NCBI GenBank assembly: GCA_032164245.1
Contig: JAVMKO010000010.1
Span: 25,370,189 to 25,434,188 of the forward strand
Source: Sternotherus odoratus
Lineage: Eukaryota > Chordata > Testudines > Kinosternidae
Length of the DNA stretch: 64,000 nt
Direction: 5' to 3'
This document shows, piece by piece, positions 43,115 through 56,350 of the stretch (positions within the stretch are counted from its first letter, which is position 1; each line of letters begins with the position of its first letter). The translations under genes and the position numbers were made by a program. The notes under the pieces were generated by a model. That model ran no database searches. It worked only from the letters and a program-made list of their open reading frames with translations, and was not told where the DNA came from.

Positions 43115-44544
43115 AGAGAGGGAGGAAAGGGTGGAGCCTTCACAAAGCATATGACAAAAAATGGAGTCATTGAGCTAAAGTTTTAAAACATTGCAAAATA
43201 CATACTATTTATTTTATTGATTTATGGAGCATCACATCTTACAATTAATTTGCTCTTCTGGAGCTTGACATTAGGAAAATTGAAAGGACCCAACACAAGA
43301 AATCCCTTAGATAGAACATAAAAAGGGCCATTACTTAAATGTCTGAAATACAGTGTCCTCCTAGAAAAGTTACATACGACCCCAGTCCACAATAAAATCT
43401 TTGGATTTAACACAATGAATTACAAAGATAGTTAAACTTCATTTTAATTTTTTTAAAGGATATTGCAAGAAATTGCACACGCTGTCATATCTGTCACTTT
43501 CACAAGTTGGACAAGTCCAACAGTGACAATCCAACCAACAGAGGACATTGTTTGAGTGGACTGACAAATTTAGCGTAATAGTAATTGTAACAATAATACA
43601 AATTATTTAGTGAGGTCCAGTAACAACTCCATAGTTGAAGCAACTCTGTCAAACGAACAGTCATACTTTTGCCTGAATATTTTTATCTATGATTGTTACA
43701 AATGATACCTTAGATTACTTTAGCTGAGAGATATTAGAGAAATAATATTTTATTCTTTTTCCCCTTGGTTTTCTTGCTTAGTGCATTTTACAGCCTTTAC
43801 TGTTTCCCCAGTGTATCCAGTTAGTTTCGCTGGGGTTGCTTGAGGAATTGTCTTTATAAAACCATAAAAAAGTTAAAAATGGACTTGGAGTAAGCTCTAG
43901 AACCTGAAACTTTATAATCACTTTTGTAATTAACTAGACTTAAAGCTAACCATGTCCCTATACGGTTGCAAACAGTGGTGTATTATCTAAAACCCAATCT
44001 TCTGTTAAGTTGTTGACAGAAATACAAAGCATCTGTATGAAAATCGTGCTAGAAATGTAACCCAGTAATCATGGAGAGTCTTGAGTCAGGTTGGTATGGT
44101 AAATACCGATATGCAGGAAGAACAGGCTTGCTTCAGGAAGTAATAGAATGCAGTTTTTTCTCAGTATATCTTGAGAGGACATGGAGCCACAAAACAACTT
44201 GGAACAGTAAACTGGATTGAGTCTAATGATACCACATATCTTGACTAAGCCAATAAAACAAGCATTATTTCATGCTGAGCCTGAGAAGCAATATTAAAGA
44301 CAGTATTAAAGGAAAGTAAATTGCAGAATCTTTACAAATTGCACTAACAATTTTCTTCATATTTACTATCATTACGAGAGCAGGTCTAGCAATGCAGTTA
44401 TTAAAATATCAGCTGCATTTTCTCTATGCTAGTGCTACCACTGTTATTACCACTGTCAGAGTTGCATCAGTGATAGTGCAATGCTAGAAGAATTCTAGTG
44501 TCAAGAACACCAGAGAGTTTTGTGACATACCAAGGTACAATCCA
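43115..44544. other. Intron, nothing recognised
   Basis: AT-rich sequence without identifiable repeats. Confidence 0.4.
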
Positions 44545-45620
44545 GACTAATGAGTAGCTGTGTCACCCTTCTCCTCTAACCTAGGGTGCCCTTTGCTACT
44601 GTAGCCTCCAGCCTGAACTGCTCACAAATAGTCTTCAGAATGTAAGTCACTCCCAGCTATGTCTGTGTGTGTGCTGAAGCAACCAGCCACACCTTGGTTA
44701 TTCTGCAGGATGGTTCCAATAAACGCCCAGTCTTAGAGTTCCCTGTACTGCCGAGCCCTCTCTAGGACAATACAAATTTATATAAAGTCTGTTGTTTATT
44801 TAATAGAAATAATATGCGCACAGCTTGCCTCCCCAAATGGAGTTTCCCGAACACTTCAATTTAAACACACTGGATTAGAAAAAATAATAAAACAAGTTTA
44901 TTATCTGAAAAGAGAGAGATTTTAAGTGAGTGCAAGTAATGAGGAATAAAGGTCAGAAGTGGTTACAAGAAAAGTCAAGATAAAATGCAGTTGTGCCTAA
45001 TTTAACAAACCATGTTAAATTCAAAGCAAAGTTTTCTCTACTACATGCTTTCAGCAGACTTACTGACCAAACTTCTGAGGTCAGGACTCCTTCGCCAGAA
45101 TCCAATTAATGGTTCTTTCATTGCTTTGGGAGCCTGTGGCAGGGCTGGGGTGAAAACCCCTAGAATGCCCTGCCTCTGTCAAGTAAACCCTGCTTGGTGG
45201 CAGAAGGCTCAGGGGCAGGGGCCGGCAGTTGCTGGCAGAAGACACAGGTGGAAGCCCTAATTAGTGCTAGCTCGCAGAGCTAGGCAGGGTTAAAGGGCTA
45301 CAGCTACGGGTAGGAGATGGGAGGACTATAAGAACCTCTGACTCACAGTCAGGAGGAGGCCAGGCAGGGAACAGGAGGAAGCAGAACTGTCTCCTCACTG
45401 CTAGAGAGGGGCCTCAGGGACCAAGAGACCCAACAGCCAAGACAGTGGGGTAACTGTCAGGGGATTGGGGGGAGCACTGTTTGTTTCACTTAAGCCACTG
45501 TAGAAGTACTGTAAAATAAAGGACACTTGGGTGCTGCACCAAATAAAGGGTGTCAAGACCTTTATTCGGGCAAGGGAGAACACAGGACCGGCACGGACCC
45601 TGTGACTGAGCCGTGAATGT
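44545..45620. repeat. LTR-like or endogenous-retroelement debris
   Basis: 45131-45610 is GC-rich and includes TATAAGAACCTCTGACTCAC (45328), AATAAAGGACACTTGG (45515) and AATAAAGGGTGTC (45543), ending near ACGGACCCTGTGAC. A TATA box followed by AATAAA signals is LTR-like in layout. 44545-45130 may be internal or a different repeat. No gag, pol or env frame and no matching second LTR were seen. Confidence 0.4.
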
Positions 45621-46600
45621 GATGGGCAGGGAAAGAGGAGGTAGGGGTGCCTTGGGGTGTTTGGCCCTTCTTTTATAGTTTCATTCCCCCTCTTGAAATA
45701 CATTTCCAGCAGAGTTCCAGGAAACAAAAATTCTATAGGAAAGGATGTTCCCTGATGATTTTTCCTCATCTGTTTTGGCTTCCTTTGTTTTACTTCCTGC
45801 TTGATGATTCTGTTTACTGCTTAAATACAAATTAAGCAGAGCACACATTCGTTTGTCTTGGACCAGTTTGCCAACCATGGTTTGGAAGATGTGTTAATAA
45901 CACCCTACAGTAGAATGTTATAACTTCACATTATGTTCACAATGATGCCACACACATTTTATCAGGATGATACTGACCAGCAAAGTATGAGTTTTCAAAT
46001 GATACTTCATAAGGCATACTTTGTTCAAAGATTATTACAATTGTAGGTAGGGTGTGGACATGAGTATATTCTGTCACAAGTATAGTTTGTATAGTTTGCA
46101 CATCTTTTATTATAAGTTTCAGATAGCCAGCCACTAAGAATAGCAAGATGGCAAAGGAGATCCTTTCCCTCTTATATAATGTTACTGCACAACTACATCC
46201 ATTTAGCTCTAGTTAAACAAAATGCTCTGTGGACCCTTCAGAATGGACTGGAACAAAAGGTTCACATGACTAAGAGTTGTTGATTGAATTTAAGTGTTTT
46301 CTATCAAGATTATGCTGCTGCCATTTTTTTATGTGTGAAAGATTCAGGAAAGGGAAAAGGCCATTCCTTGTTGAAGGTAAATCTTCCAAGCCTTGGAAAA
46401 TAAAGTGCCACATTCTGAGAATCATCTCATCCATACTGGAGAAGGGGAAAGGTTGGCTTGTAGTTGTAAAGGTAACTGTTAGCTTGGAGGCTGATAACCC
46501 TTAGTTAGGGCAATATCCTTAGAAATGGCTACTTTAATAGAGAGGATCTTAGAACTCGGGCCAGTGCCAGACTGCTGACAAGATCTGACACATCCAGGGC
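45621..46600. other. Intron, nothing recognised
   Basis: No repeats or coding features that I can support. Confidence 0.4.
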
Positions 46601-46609
46601 ATTTGACAA

Positions 46610-47260
46610 ACTGTATAATTTACCCCTCTAACCTTGCTTGATGCAGGATAACTGTGGCTTAGTGACTGCTCAAAACCACCACCTGTCTACAAGCCAGAGT
46701 AGGTTCAACAAAGCCACAGTGAGTCAGGCTGATTCTGATGAGTGCAAGATTTGTGGTGAACAAACAGAAAAGAGGGCACAACTGCATCACTGATGAGACA
46801 TCCCTCCCCCCATATTACCAAGACCTCACTGGATGTTACTGTGAGCTCTGTATTCTTTCAAATTATCCTGTCCAGGCAGCCTGGCTCATCACAGGTCTGC
46901 AAGTGGCACTGAACTTGCCTTCTCCTCTCACATAAGACAATATGAATTCACTTATCTAACAAGAGAAAGTTGTGCTCACTAATAGATTTACAAAGACTAA
47001 AAGACTCAGACCTTGATATATTAGTCAGTAAAATACCCTGTACCAGCTGTCCTAGGTAACTTCAACATTACCTTTGACAAGGCCTTAGATACAACTCCCA
47101 AACTTATTTCTTTGCTTGACCCCATAGGACTTTCACAGGTCATTTCCAGACCAACCAATACACCTGGTAACACATTGCACCTGGTCTCATCAAGATGTAG
47201 GACTACAAGCAGTGATCAGAGCTTTTCCAGATCCTAAATAACTCAAGGCCCTTGATCCTG
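46610..47260 (+). pseudogene. Endonuclease-domain relic of an L2-like LINE
   Basis: At about 47048-47215 the + strand reads VLGNFNITFDKALDTTPKLI, then SLLDPIGLSQVISRPTNTPG and NTLHLVSSR. This parallels the LINE apurinic-type endonuclease core (GDFN, then a GL-x-Q / PTH-x-xG-x-TLDLV pattern). The catalytic aspartate of GDFN is asparagine here and the frame is broken on both sides. Confidence 0.6.
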
Positions 47261-47572
47261 CTCCTTCTGTGAAGGCTCATAGATCCAACCAAATTCTATT
47301 AAATCATCCAAGGTGTCTCATCGGGAACAGCTTTATGTAGTGTGAAAGATTTTACCAATAGAAGTGGGTCCAATGAAAGATGTTACCTCATCCACCTTAC
47401 CTCCCTAAGGTCTCTCCAAGGCAATATTGTTCTGGACCTATTAAAAAGGACACCTAAAGCTTTGGGACAAGGACCACAACCAGCATCTCCATTCTTCAGG
47501 CACAGGAGATTTAACTACTTCAAGAGTAAAGTTTGGCTGTTCAGGACACAGCAATGTCTCAGGAACTAATCC

Positions 47573-47870
47573 AAGGGTACATCTATGCTACCTGCCCCTC
47601 TGGTGGGTAGTGTTGATGTGTCGGAGATCGATTTATTGCGTCTCACTTAGACGTGATAAATCAGTCCCAGAAAGCACTCCCATGGACTCCGGAACTCCAG
47701 TTCTGCAAGAGGAGTAAGCGGAGTCGACGGGGGGAGCCGCTCCGGTCAACCCGCCACCATGGGGACAGCCAGGTAAGTCGAACTAAGGTACTTCGACTTC
47801 ATCTACACAAATAGCATAGCTGAAGTTGCGTACCTTAGTTCGAATCCCCCCGCTAGTGTAGCCCAGGCCC
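47573..47870 (+). mobile_element. Hairpin-rich repeat of about 300 bp, copy A
   Basis: Shares order and sequence with copy B (52926-53238, inverted): AGGGTACATCTATGCTACC end, GATCGATTTAT, GACTCCGGAACTCCA, GCAAGAGGAG, AGTCGACGGGGGGAG, CAGGTAAGTCGAACTAAG, AGCATAGCTGAAGTTG and TTCGAA, ending GTGTAGCCCAGGCC. A non-autonomous DNA element is likely; its superfamily is unresolved. Confidence 0.75.
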
Positions 47871-48870
47871 AAGACTATAGAATAAACTCCTGTAGGCTCT
47901 TAGAACCACTGCAAATCTCACTGTATTTTGTGTTGCGTGAATGGCATACATGGGACTTTGTATTTTCATTAGCGAGGGCACAAATAAATAAATATACATT
48001 TTGATCCACATGCAGATGGTTTTTTTTCTCCTTGGGAGAGAGAAAGGGATAGAACAAAGGGATAGAAAGACACAAATCACATCACTTAATGTACTACTGG
48101 AAAGTACTCAAATTCCATTGTGAAGGGCAGTATAAGAACCGGAAAGGAATAGGTTAAAGGGAAATTTTGCATGAAAGGACCAAGAGGAGACAAATTGCAG
48201 TAAAAAGAAGATGAAAACCAAACAATATTGAATTCCAGCAACTGGAAAAAATATGCTGCAGCCTAATTTTGACCTTTTGCGTTATTAGCTTTGTGATAAT
48301 CAGGCTTGTATTGTACCATGCTACAGAAAAAGCAATGCAGGCATTTTGGATAAAAACATTTATGCATAAAACCCGATCTTATCACAGAGGAAAATCCAGA
48401 CTAATCAACATTACAAAGCAGGTTTTGCTACAGTTAGAAAATCATATTAAGAAAATTAAATTTATGCTCTCTCTGACATTGCAGCAGCCTAAGTTACATT
48501 TGATAGAATCATGCTGTGCCTAAGAATGTTGGGTCAAATTCTGGGTGTTGATATATGCCTGTAACTTTTCACCTTGGGACAAGTTGGAAGTTTGTGTAAA
48601 TCACAGAATCATTCCATAATTCAGCACTCTTGATTGCCTCTGCTTAAGAAATTTCCTGGGTTGGAACAGGTGGATGAATATTAGGAGCAAGGTGCACTGC
48701 GAGAGCCATTGATGGGCGTGTACTGTACTATCCTTGATTATGTCCATTATTGTTAGACCAAAGCTTTGATAAGCAACCACACACACAAGTCGAACAATTA
48801 TTTTTTTCTTACAAAGATCCTGTCAGTGTACATGGCCATAACATACAAAAACAAATACCGTATGATTATT
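47871..48870. other. Intron, nothing recognised
   Basis: AT-rich sequence without identifiable repeats. Confidence 0.4.
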
Positions 48871-48980
48871 ATAATTCGTCCTTCCACTGAATGCATCCGA
48901 CGAAGTTGGTATTAGCCCACGAAAGCTTATGCTTCAATACTTTAGTTACTCTTTAAGGTGCCACAGGACTCTTTGTCACA
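48871..48980 (-). mobile_element. SINE-like repeat, antisense, 5'-truncated
   Basis: TTAGCCCACGAAAGCTTATG and AGGTGCCACAGGACTCTTTG match the copy at 39605, but the head (GTAACC/GTAGCC-GTGTTAGTCTG) is missing. TATGATTA lies near both edges (48861-48868 and 48981-48988), a possible duplication. Confidence 0.7.
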
Positions 48981-49126
48981 TATGATTAATGTAAAACGTT
49001 TGTGTAATAAGGTATTTATCATCTCATGTGAGAATGAGGAATGAACTTGCATTTCTGTGTTTTATAAACATGGACATAGTAAGGAGGTATGGAATAAAGT
49101 GTGTTTGATGTGCAGATGACAGCTTT

Positions 49127-49130
<4 letters not shown>

Positions 49131-49171
<41 letters not shown>
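49131..49171. repeat. (CT)n microsatellite
   Basis: About 20 uninterrupted CT units. Confidence 0.97.
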
Positions 49172-49175
<4 letters not shown>

Positions 49176-52100
49176 CTAGCTCCATGCATGTTGTTGAGCA
49201 TTTCCCCTAATGCCTGGGTAAGATTGGGGCTTGGATTGGGAAGCTGTCTGAGAAACATTCTAGACAAGAAGAGGGTGATTATGATGGATTAGCGGAAGCA
49301 ACCAGTGGATTTGGCTGAGGTTATATCAGCCACTCAAGTGTGTTACATTCTCAGCTGTTTCTTAAGAATCAAATTGCAGCAGTGACCAACTTGGCTTTTC
49401 CTAATATGGGTCTAGAAAAGTAGGAAGCTGCATCCTTTCCTCTTAGATGCCTTTGTCATCTCTGGATTAATATGTGAAAGAATGATTTTCAAGTGATATG
49501 CACAGGTTCATTCAAAGCTGGGACCATATCAGTGTGAAAGGTTTACAAGCTGAGTTGTCAGTATGTAACATTGGGCTTCATTATAAACGTTTCACATGAC
49601 TCTGGCGACTATACAGTATTTATTTCTGGGCATTTTCTGATGTTCCACAAATGACTTTTTTTAGAATAGCACTCTCCTGAACAATAGATCAAGGAATTGC
49701 TTCTAGGGCGTACATTTGCAAAATAGTGTGGAGTGGTTTTGTTCACGGGTCCCAGTGATTCTAATGAGTGGAGCAAGGATAAATGTCTACATATCGCTCT
49801 GAAAACATTTCCCACGCCTGACCCCAGACCTTGTAGAGAAGCCCATAGCTAAGTAGTGGTTAGCTGGCGTGGTAAGAGCAATAGCATAAAGTTGATGAAT
49901 GCTAATAGTTGCTTTCTAGTGTAGACGAGCTTGTCTCAGAGATAGGTATATGGAATGAGACTACATTCCTTGTCAGCGCTTTGTGAAAGGGATTTGAGAA
50001 CAAAAAGGCCTGTGGAGTTTAATAGAAAATGACAGCTTTATATAGATTATTTTGAATGATCATACTAAATTACATCCCTGCTATAGAATTCTACAGAATT
50101 GCTTGAAAATCCTTTATGCAAGATATCATTCTCTATTAATTTCTAAAGTAGACTGGTTTCATGCCTGTTCTGTAAGGATAGAAGTGAATCCCTGCAATAG
50201 AGATGTGAGGAACTGAAATAAGAATGGCAGATGGGATTTCCATTGTATTGCTCAATCCAAATCTGTTTGTACAATCCCTTTGGATCTTCAGCCTTTAGTG
50301 CTGTTGTTCACTACCTCTTTTTATTACTCAATCTTTACTTGCCTTTCATGGCCTGTTATAGTTTGGTTTCCTCCTATCTCTCTATTTGCCCTTTGGTGGT
50401 TATTTCTCATGCTCTGTACTTCTTCATCTTGAACATCCACAGAGATCGTTCTTGGTCCTCTCTCCCCACCCCCATCTTATCCCTGGGAGACATTATCCAT
50501 TCACCTTTCTCTGAGCTTCCCTGTCCATCTTGTCTCACCTCTGTCTCTGTTTTTAGACTGCAAAGTTCTCTAAAGAAGGACTGACTTTACTTATGTTTTT
50601 CTACCTCACCGTTAATACGTCCTTAACAGATAATAAATAATTTTTCAAAAATAGTACTCTTGCAAAATGTCATTTGTGTTGTCACAATTAGTTTCATGAA
50701 AAGAATTAAATTAAGTATATCTCTGATTTACACTAGTAAGTTACTCCAGAACAGATATCCTAATGTACTCCATCAAGAATCTGCAGTTAAACTAACGGCC
50801 TTTCACTTCTTACTCTTCAACCAATCATCACTTTTGGTTTGGCTACTGTTTTACTTACACTTCAAATATCCACTGAATTATAGTAAACTCAAAAGACAAG
50901 GTGATAATTTACCATGTCATTGACTTTGCTCCCATTTATATGCCTCTAAAACGCCATTGATGTCAGTTATGTTATTCCAGACTTACAATGGCATAAACAG
51001 AGTAAAGTTGGCCCATTGTGTTAATGAGATAGTAAATAGTCACCTTGTCTGGGGCAAAAAATAAAATGTATTGTGCAAACATTATTTATCCTTCTCATGT
51101 GTGAGTGATTTTTGTTTGCAACTGAATTTGTTACTAAAATCTTCTTGTATCCCTCTCTCTTTTAATGTCATTTGAACAAAGGGTCAGTTGTCCTATTGCA
51201 TTTATGGGAGAAGGCAGCACTTCTAGCTCCACAGACTCCTATATACCTCCTTCTGGAGTTAGGTGTGAGTCGTAAACTGGGTCTCAGTTCAGCATTGATC
51301 CTTTGTATGTATAGACAATATTCCAGGATTTATGGGAACCAATTTCTCTAATTCCTTTGACTCTTCCGGTTGGAGCAACTGAGTTTATAATCTAAGCCAA
51401 AAACACAGCTGCCCTTGAATTCATGAGTAAAAGAGGTACATAGAGAGTAATTTCATGGGTGAAAAAGCTTTACTGCTCGTTATCTCTTTTCAGGTTATTG
51501 TGATATAAGAAATGAAACACTATAATTGAAGTCAATCAAGGGTAAAATAGTCTTTACAGCACTGCAAAAATGGGGTTGCTATTAGACCTTGATCGGTATT
51601 GATGATTATCCCATTGTGTTCAGGGTTATTGATTACAGCTATGTGTTTACACATCTACAAACTTATTTTACTCCCTTTCATTTGTTGAATGTACTTCCAA
51701 AAGTTCATGGGAATTAGGAGTTTTCTAGAAAGCGATCAATCTTCTATTTCTCTACAGGAAACCAATCTGTCGTGCAAGCAAATTAGAAGCCTATTGTAGG
51801 GTTCAGTAAAGAGTAATAGTGTGTTTAGGCCAGGACCCTTGGGCTAGGCTTTTTTCCCCCTTCAGCTTTTTTTAAATCTAACTTTAACAACATAAATAAA
51901 ATACTTTTTTCCATAAAAATTATAGTATTTTAAAATCAAAAGAATAAGAATTGAGAAAGTAAAATTTAAGGCACAGCATTGGTCTCTGTTATTGCTGGAG
52001 TAAAACAATTCTGGCTAGATTAAGATATAATTTCGCAGTTCTGTGCATTCAGTGTGGTTGGGCAGCTTTCCATACAATGTTTGACAGAGTAAGTATTTTA

Positions 52101-52925
52101 TAATAAAAGTGATTCAGCTGTAGTGGCATGTTTGTGTTTTGAAAGTTAAATTCACTAACTTGCTATTCAGGCATATATTGTAATTGACGGTGCAATTTAT
52201 GTGGTATGATATGAGGAGGTGAAGGAGTGATTAGGTACATACAGCAAATTCTATATTTGTTCGAGTGTTATAGAGATGTTAAGAAAATCTGTTTTTTGTG
52301 CTGTCCCCCTCCTCCATTTTTGGCACTGTACTCCCATGTGGCATACTAGGGATTGTGTAGGACTATGAATTGTTTTGGTAATAAGACATACAGTAAAGAA
52401 AGCCAATCTATACTTTTCCCAAATAAAAATTACATTGAAATGTGTTCTTTTGTAGGGTTGGTTCCAAAGTGCTTTTGAGTCTAGCATCTTTCTCACACTC
52501 ACATAGATGCACAGACGGGAAAGGCTTAATGAATGTCTTTCTGTAGTAAGACCCGGCACATTCACAGCCTCTGCACTTGTCGAACTGGATGTTTGTTGAG
52601 TTGGTGGCATGCTGAATCATGCTATATGGAGGTGCGTCTTGCTGTATACTTTATGCCTGGGAACTCAGGAAGGACTGAACCTGATGGGGCATAATCCTTC
52701 AGGAAATCACCTTGTTGCACCATGTCCAGTATAAGCTGTTTGTAAATTACATAATCTTTGCCATTTTGATCCTAAAATTGTATTGTTTTTCTATCAGTGT
52801 TGAATATTCATATTATACCCTTAACTCCAGATGTGATTAGCTAATAAGATTTCCCTACAGCTTTTCCTTGCAGGCACTCAGTACTGAGCAGAGATAAACT
52901 TTATTATAATTTTCTGTTTACTCTG
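49172..52925. other. Intron, mostly nothing recognised
   Basis: AT-rich. The stretch at about 50430-50585 (GATCGTTCTTGGTCCTCTCT, CTGGGAGACATTATCCATTC, TTTTTAGACTGCAAAGTTC) loosely resembles an L2/L3-type LINE tail, but the match is from general familiarity only. Confidence 0.35.
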
Positions 52926-53238
52926 AGGCCTGGGCTACACGGGGCGGGGGGGAGTGAGTGGGGGTTCGAATTAAGATACACAACTTCAGCTATGCTATTT
53001 GCATAGCTGAAGTCTAAGTATCTTAGTTCGACTTACCTGACTGTCCTCAAGGTGGTGAATCGACCGCAATGACTCCCCCGTCGACTCCATTTTCTCCTCT
53101 TGCAGAGATGGAGTTCCGGAGTCGATGGGGAGCACATTCAGGGATCGATTTATCGCGTCTAGACGAGACATGATAAATCGATCCCCGATACATCAAACAC
53201 TACCCGCCGATCCGGTGGGTAGTATAGATGTACCCTAA
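52926..53238 (-). mobile_element. Hairpin-rich repeat of about 300 bp, copy B
   Basis: Inverted relative to copy A and better preserved. It contains two strong stems: ACTTCAGCTATGC / GCATAGCTGAAGT (52983-52995 with 53001-53013), and a perfect 14-bp stem GGGATCGATTTATC / GATAAATCGATCCC (53141-53154 with 53172-53185). The ends are GGCCTGGGCTACAC and GTATAGATGTACCCTAA. Confidence 0.78.
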
Positions 53239-54425
53239 GATGAAAGAAAGATTTTGGGTATGAGACGGTATTTTACAGCAAATTACCAGTCTATTAATAA
53301 TGTCTAGATATGATAAGAAGTACCAATTACATTTTGAGGAGTGAAACTTTCAAAATGTGAATGCACTTACTGAACTTTCTGTGTTCTTTAATTCTGCTAT
53401 CATTTCCAACACTGAATTGGGTCTCCTGACATTTTTTTTTTTAATTCATTATTACATCAGAATATTTCTTTTGCCCCCACCACGTAATCGTATATGTTAG
53501 CAGTTCTGTAAATTATTTTGGCAGATTATTTTTTCTGCAGTTGAATTCTCTGAGTAATAAATTGATCACTCTGGTTAGTTTTCCCCAGTGCAGTTTAATA
53601 GTGAAATCAGAGGGTGTTTTTCATCAGCTTAATTTTATTAACAAGCACAATGTGACAAAATTATTTGTAATGTATTGTACTGCATATTTTTATCATATAT
53701 TCTCCAGAATATAGCTATTAAAATGACTGTTATAGGTATTTTCAGGAACACAATGCCTTCAAAACAATGCTTAATTAAATGACACAGACTTAATAGCTGC
53801 CCTCGGCCTTGAGGTGGACAGCCATATGGTGGGGTATGAAAGGAAAGCGAGGCTGTGGGAAGGGAGTTTCAGAGGATGACAAAATGTATTTGCAGGGGTC
53901 ATCTGGGGATGGAACAGTACTGGGCAAGGTTTCTGGGCTGGAACTCAGGTCCCCAAGACATTGGTGCTTCATGGGTTCTTCACACTGATGTCTTGCCATC
54001 TCAATGCACTGAGGCCAGAGCACCCGGGAAGTGTGCAGTATGGTAAATGAAGACGTGAAGAAGGGTGTGCACTGTTCTGGGGGTGAGAAGGGGGGACGTG
54101 AGGATTAAGTTGTAGGAGAGGAGTGCTTCTCAGATAAACCTTCTGTGGTTTGTCAAACTGGTGCACCTTTCTGATGAAATAAAGGAAGATTGTCAAAGAG
54201 CAAATTTTTTCCACTCTACAGCTCCCCCAGGTCCTCCTAACTCAATCCCTACTTGTCCCCATCATCTCACACGTGGGTTAGTGTGGGTTAGAATTGGAGA
54301 GCAGCTCTGCCTATAGGTAGGTATGAAATAAGCAGGTTTTTTTGGAATGAGGAACAAGAGGCATTATATTGAGAAGGGACATGGAGAGGCTAGAGATGCT
54401 GCCGTGGGGCATTGGGCTATAGCGT
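53239..54425. other. Intron, nothing recognised
   Basis: No supportable feature. The block 53790-54130 is moderately GC-rich and may be an old repeat. Confidence 0.4.
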
Positions 54426-54800
54426 ATGTAGCCTGTGATGGGGTGCACCAGGCTCTTTGAGGTCCTCTGTTCACACCATCCCAGAAAGGAGCAGTGGAAG
54501 AGAGTCCTCCATGTGGCCCAGAGAGGCTGCGAGGGATGCAGCCAATCAGAGCTGGCTGTTGGGTTTCAACCAGGACAAGACCCTCAGGTAAGAATGAAGA
54601 ATGTGCTGGTGCTGTGGGAAAGTTGCCCAAGGCAACGTAGCAGTGATGCAGTTTTGTGAACAGGATGCTCTAGACTGCTGTTATCTATAGGGCCCTGGGG
54701 CTGGAACCTGAAGTAGTGGCCAGGCCTGTGTCCCTGCCATTAGCCACTGGGGAAGTGGCCTGGACTTTTATGCACCACCCACTGGAAGGGGAACTGAACT
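54426..54800 (+). repeat. LTR-like repeat fragment
   Basis: Starts TAGCCTGTGATGGGGTGCAC. The part GGGGCTGGAACCTGAAGTAG to CACTGGGGAAGTGGCCTGG (54698-54766) is homologous to 56003-56074 (TTGAACTGGAACCTGGAGTA to GCTGGGGAAGTGGCAC). This places both in one repeat family. The TGTGATGGGGTG start suggests a reptile LTR, but no retroviral frame is visible. Confidence 0.45.
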
Positions 54801-55457
54801 GTTTAGTGCCCTACCTGGCTTTGTGCTTTTTTGGGAATGCTTCATCATTGAAGCTTTACTTTTATAGAAACCAAAATTCAGAAATGAAAAGTGAATATGC
54901 ATCTCTTTGTTTCGTATTAGTTGTGAATTTTTCAGAGTGAATCTGTTCAGTGGTGCAAAGATGCCTTTATTTTACAGGAACATTTTACTTCCTTTCTTCA
55001 GTTTCTTGATAAACAGTGTGTAAATTCTGACAATGCAGTAGTGCTCTGTTCAGAATAATTGGATTTTTGCGTTGGTATTTGTCTGGTGATATATTTCTAT
55101 GTGCATTGCGTCTTTATTTCTTAATCACACTCAAAAAAAGGAATAGTTCTACTACTGTAAATGCCACTATGAATTGTACTTGCAAGTTAGCTGCTAATAA
55201 AAAAATAGCAGCACATTTGACATTTGAGTTGTCTTAGCTCTCAGGAGTCTTGAAAAGATGTAAAATGTACTATAGATACCTGTTGCTCTAATTGTGCAAT
55301 TTTGTGCCTGTGCTAATAATTTGAATCTAAGAAATATGATAATACAATAAAAATATGTTCAGACATATGATTAAGTGCAAAATTGTTTTAAGTATGTTAA
55401 ATTGAACAGCTTTTTCTCTTGATGAACTGAAAAACCACTAACTGTCTCATCCTAACC

Positions 55458-55767
55458 CAGGGGTAGGGAACTATGGCACAAGTGCCAAAAGTAGCACACA
55501 AGCTGATTTTCAGTGGCACTCACACTGCCCGGGTCCTGGCCACCGTTCCAGGGAGCTCTGTATTTTAATTTAATTTTAAATGAAGCTTCTTAAACATTTT
55601 AAAAACCTTATTTACTTTACATACAACAATAGTTTAGTTATATATTATAGACTTATAGAAAGAGACTTTCTAAAAACGTTAAAATGTATTACTGGCATGC
55701 AAAACCTTAAATTAGAGTGACTAAATGAGGACTCAGCACATTACTCCTGAAAGGTTGCCAACCCCTG
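55458..55767. mobile_element. hAT MITE with 8-bp TSD
   Basis: The ends CAGGGGTAGGGAACTATGGC and, reverse-complemented, CAGGGGTTGGCAACC are hAT/Charlie-type. The flanking octamers TCCTAACC and TCCTAACA (55450-55457 and 55768-55775) match at 7 of 8. 310 bp, no transposase. Confidence 0.88.
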
Positions 55768-55879
55768 TCCTAACATATTTACAGAGTTAGAGGGAAAAAA
55801 CATACAAAGAAAATAAAATGACTCTCATGTGAGAAGGAAATGAGGAAACACAAGGGGAAGACTAGAAACCCTGGAGATA

Positions 55880-56350
55880 CATGCCCTAAAGGAAGGGTTT
55901 ACGTAGGAGGGTGGTGGAGCAAATGCCTAAGCAAGGCAGAGTAGATAAAGGCTCCAGGAAACAACAGTAAGGTGGGATACTGGAGACCTTGGCCACTGAT
56001 TAGAGGGTTCTTGAACTGGAACCTGGAGTAGAGGGTGGGTCTGGATTCCCCTACCAGCTGCTGGGGAAGTGGCACAGTCAGGGAAGTGGATTTTGAAGAC
56101 TGCCTGGGACAGTTCATCCTTTGGGAGTTTGATACTCTGGAAGGGGAAAAACACATAGTCACCAGGCTGGAGGTCCAAGCCACCAAGAGAGAGTTGCCAT
56201 GCCACAAAGACAGAGGACCCCCAGGTACAGAGAGAGAGAGAGGCTGTGGGGCACTTGAATGAGTGATAGAGGGAGCATTGGACCTGAAAGGAGCTAATTC
56301 AAAGAGCAGCCAGGAGGAATGCTCCATAGCGGTGAGTGTACCTGTGACAT
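55880..56350 (+). repeat. LTR-like repeat fragment
   Basis: Shares the AACTGGAACCTGGAGTAGAG / CTGCTGGGGAAGTGGCAC blocks with 54698-54766. It continues GGGGCACTTGAATGAGTGAT and ends near CTGTGACATGCC. Unclassified beyond probable retroelement origin. Confidence 0.45.

Noticed and set aside
44545..45620. Endogenous retrovirus with genes
   Set aside because: LTR-like signals only; no gag, pol or env frame and no paired LTR in the window.
49019..49267. Open frames over the (CT)n tract
   Set aside because: They translate the dinucleotide repeat and have no protein features.
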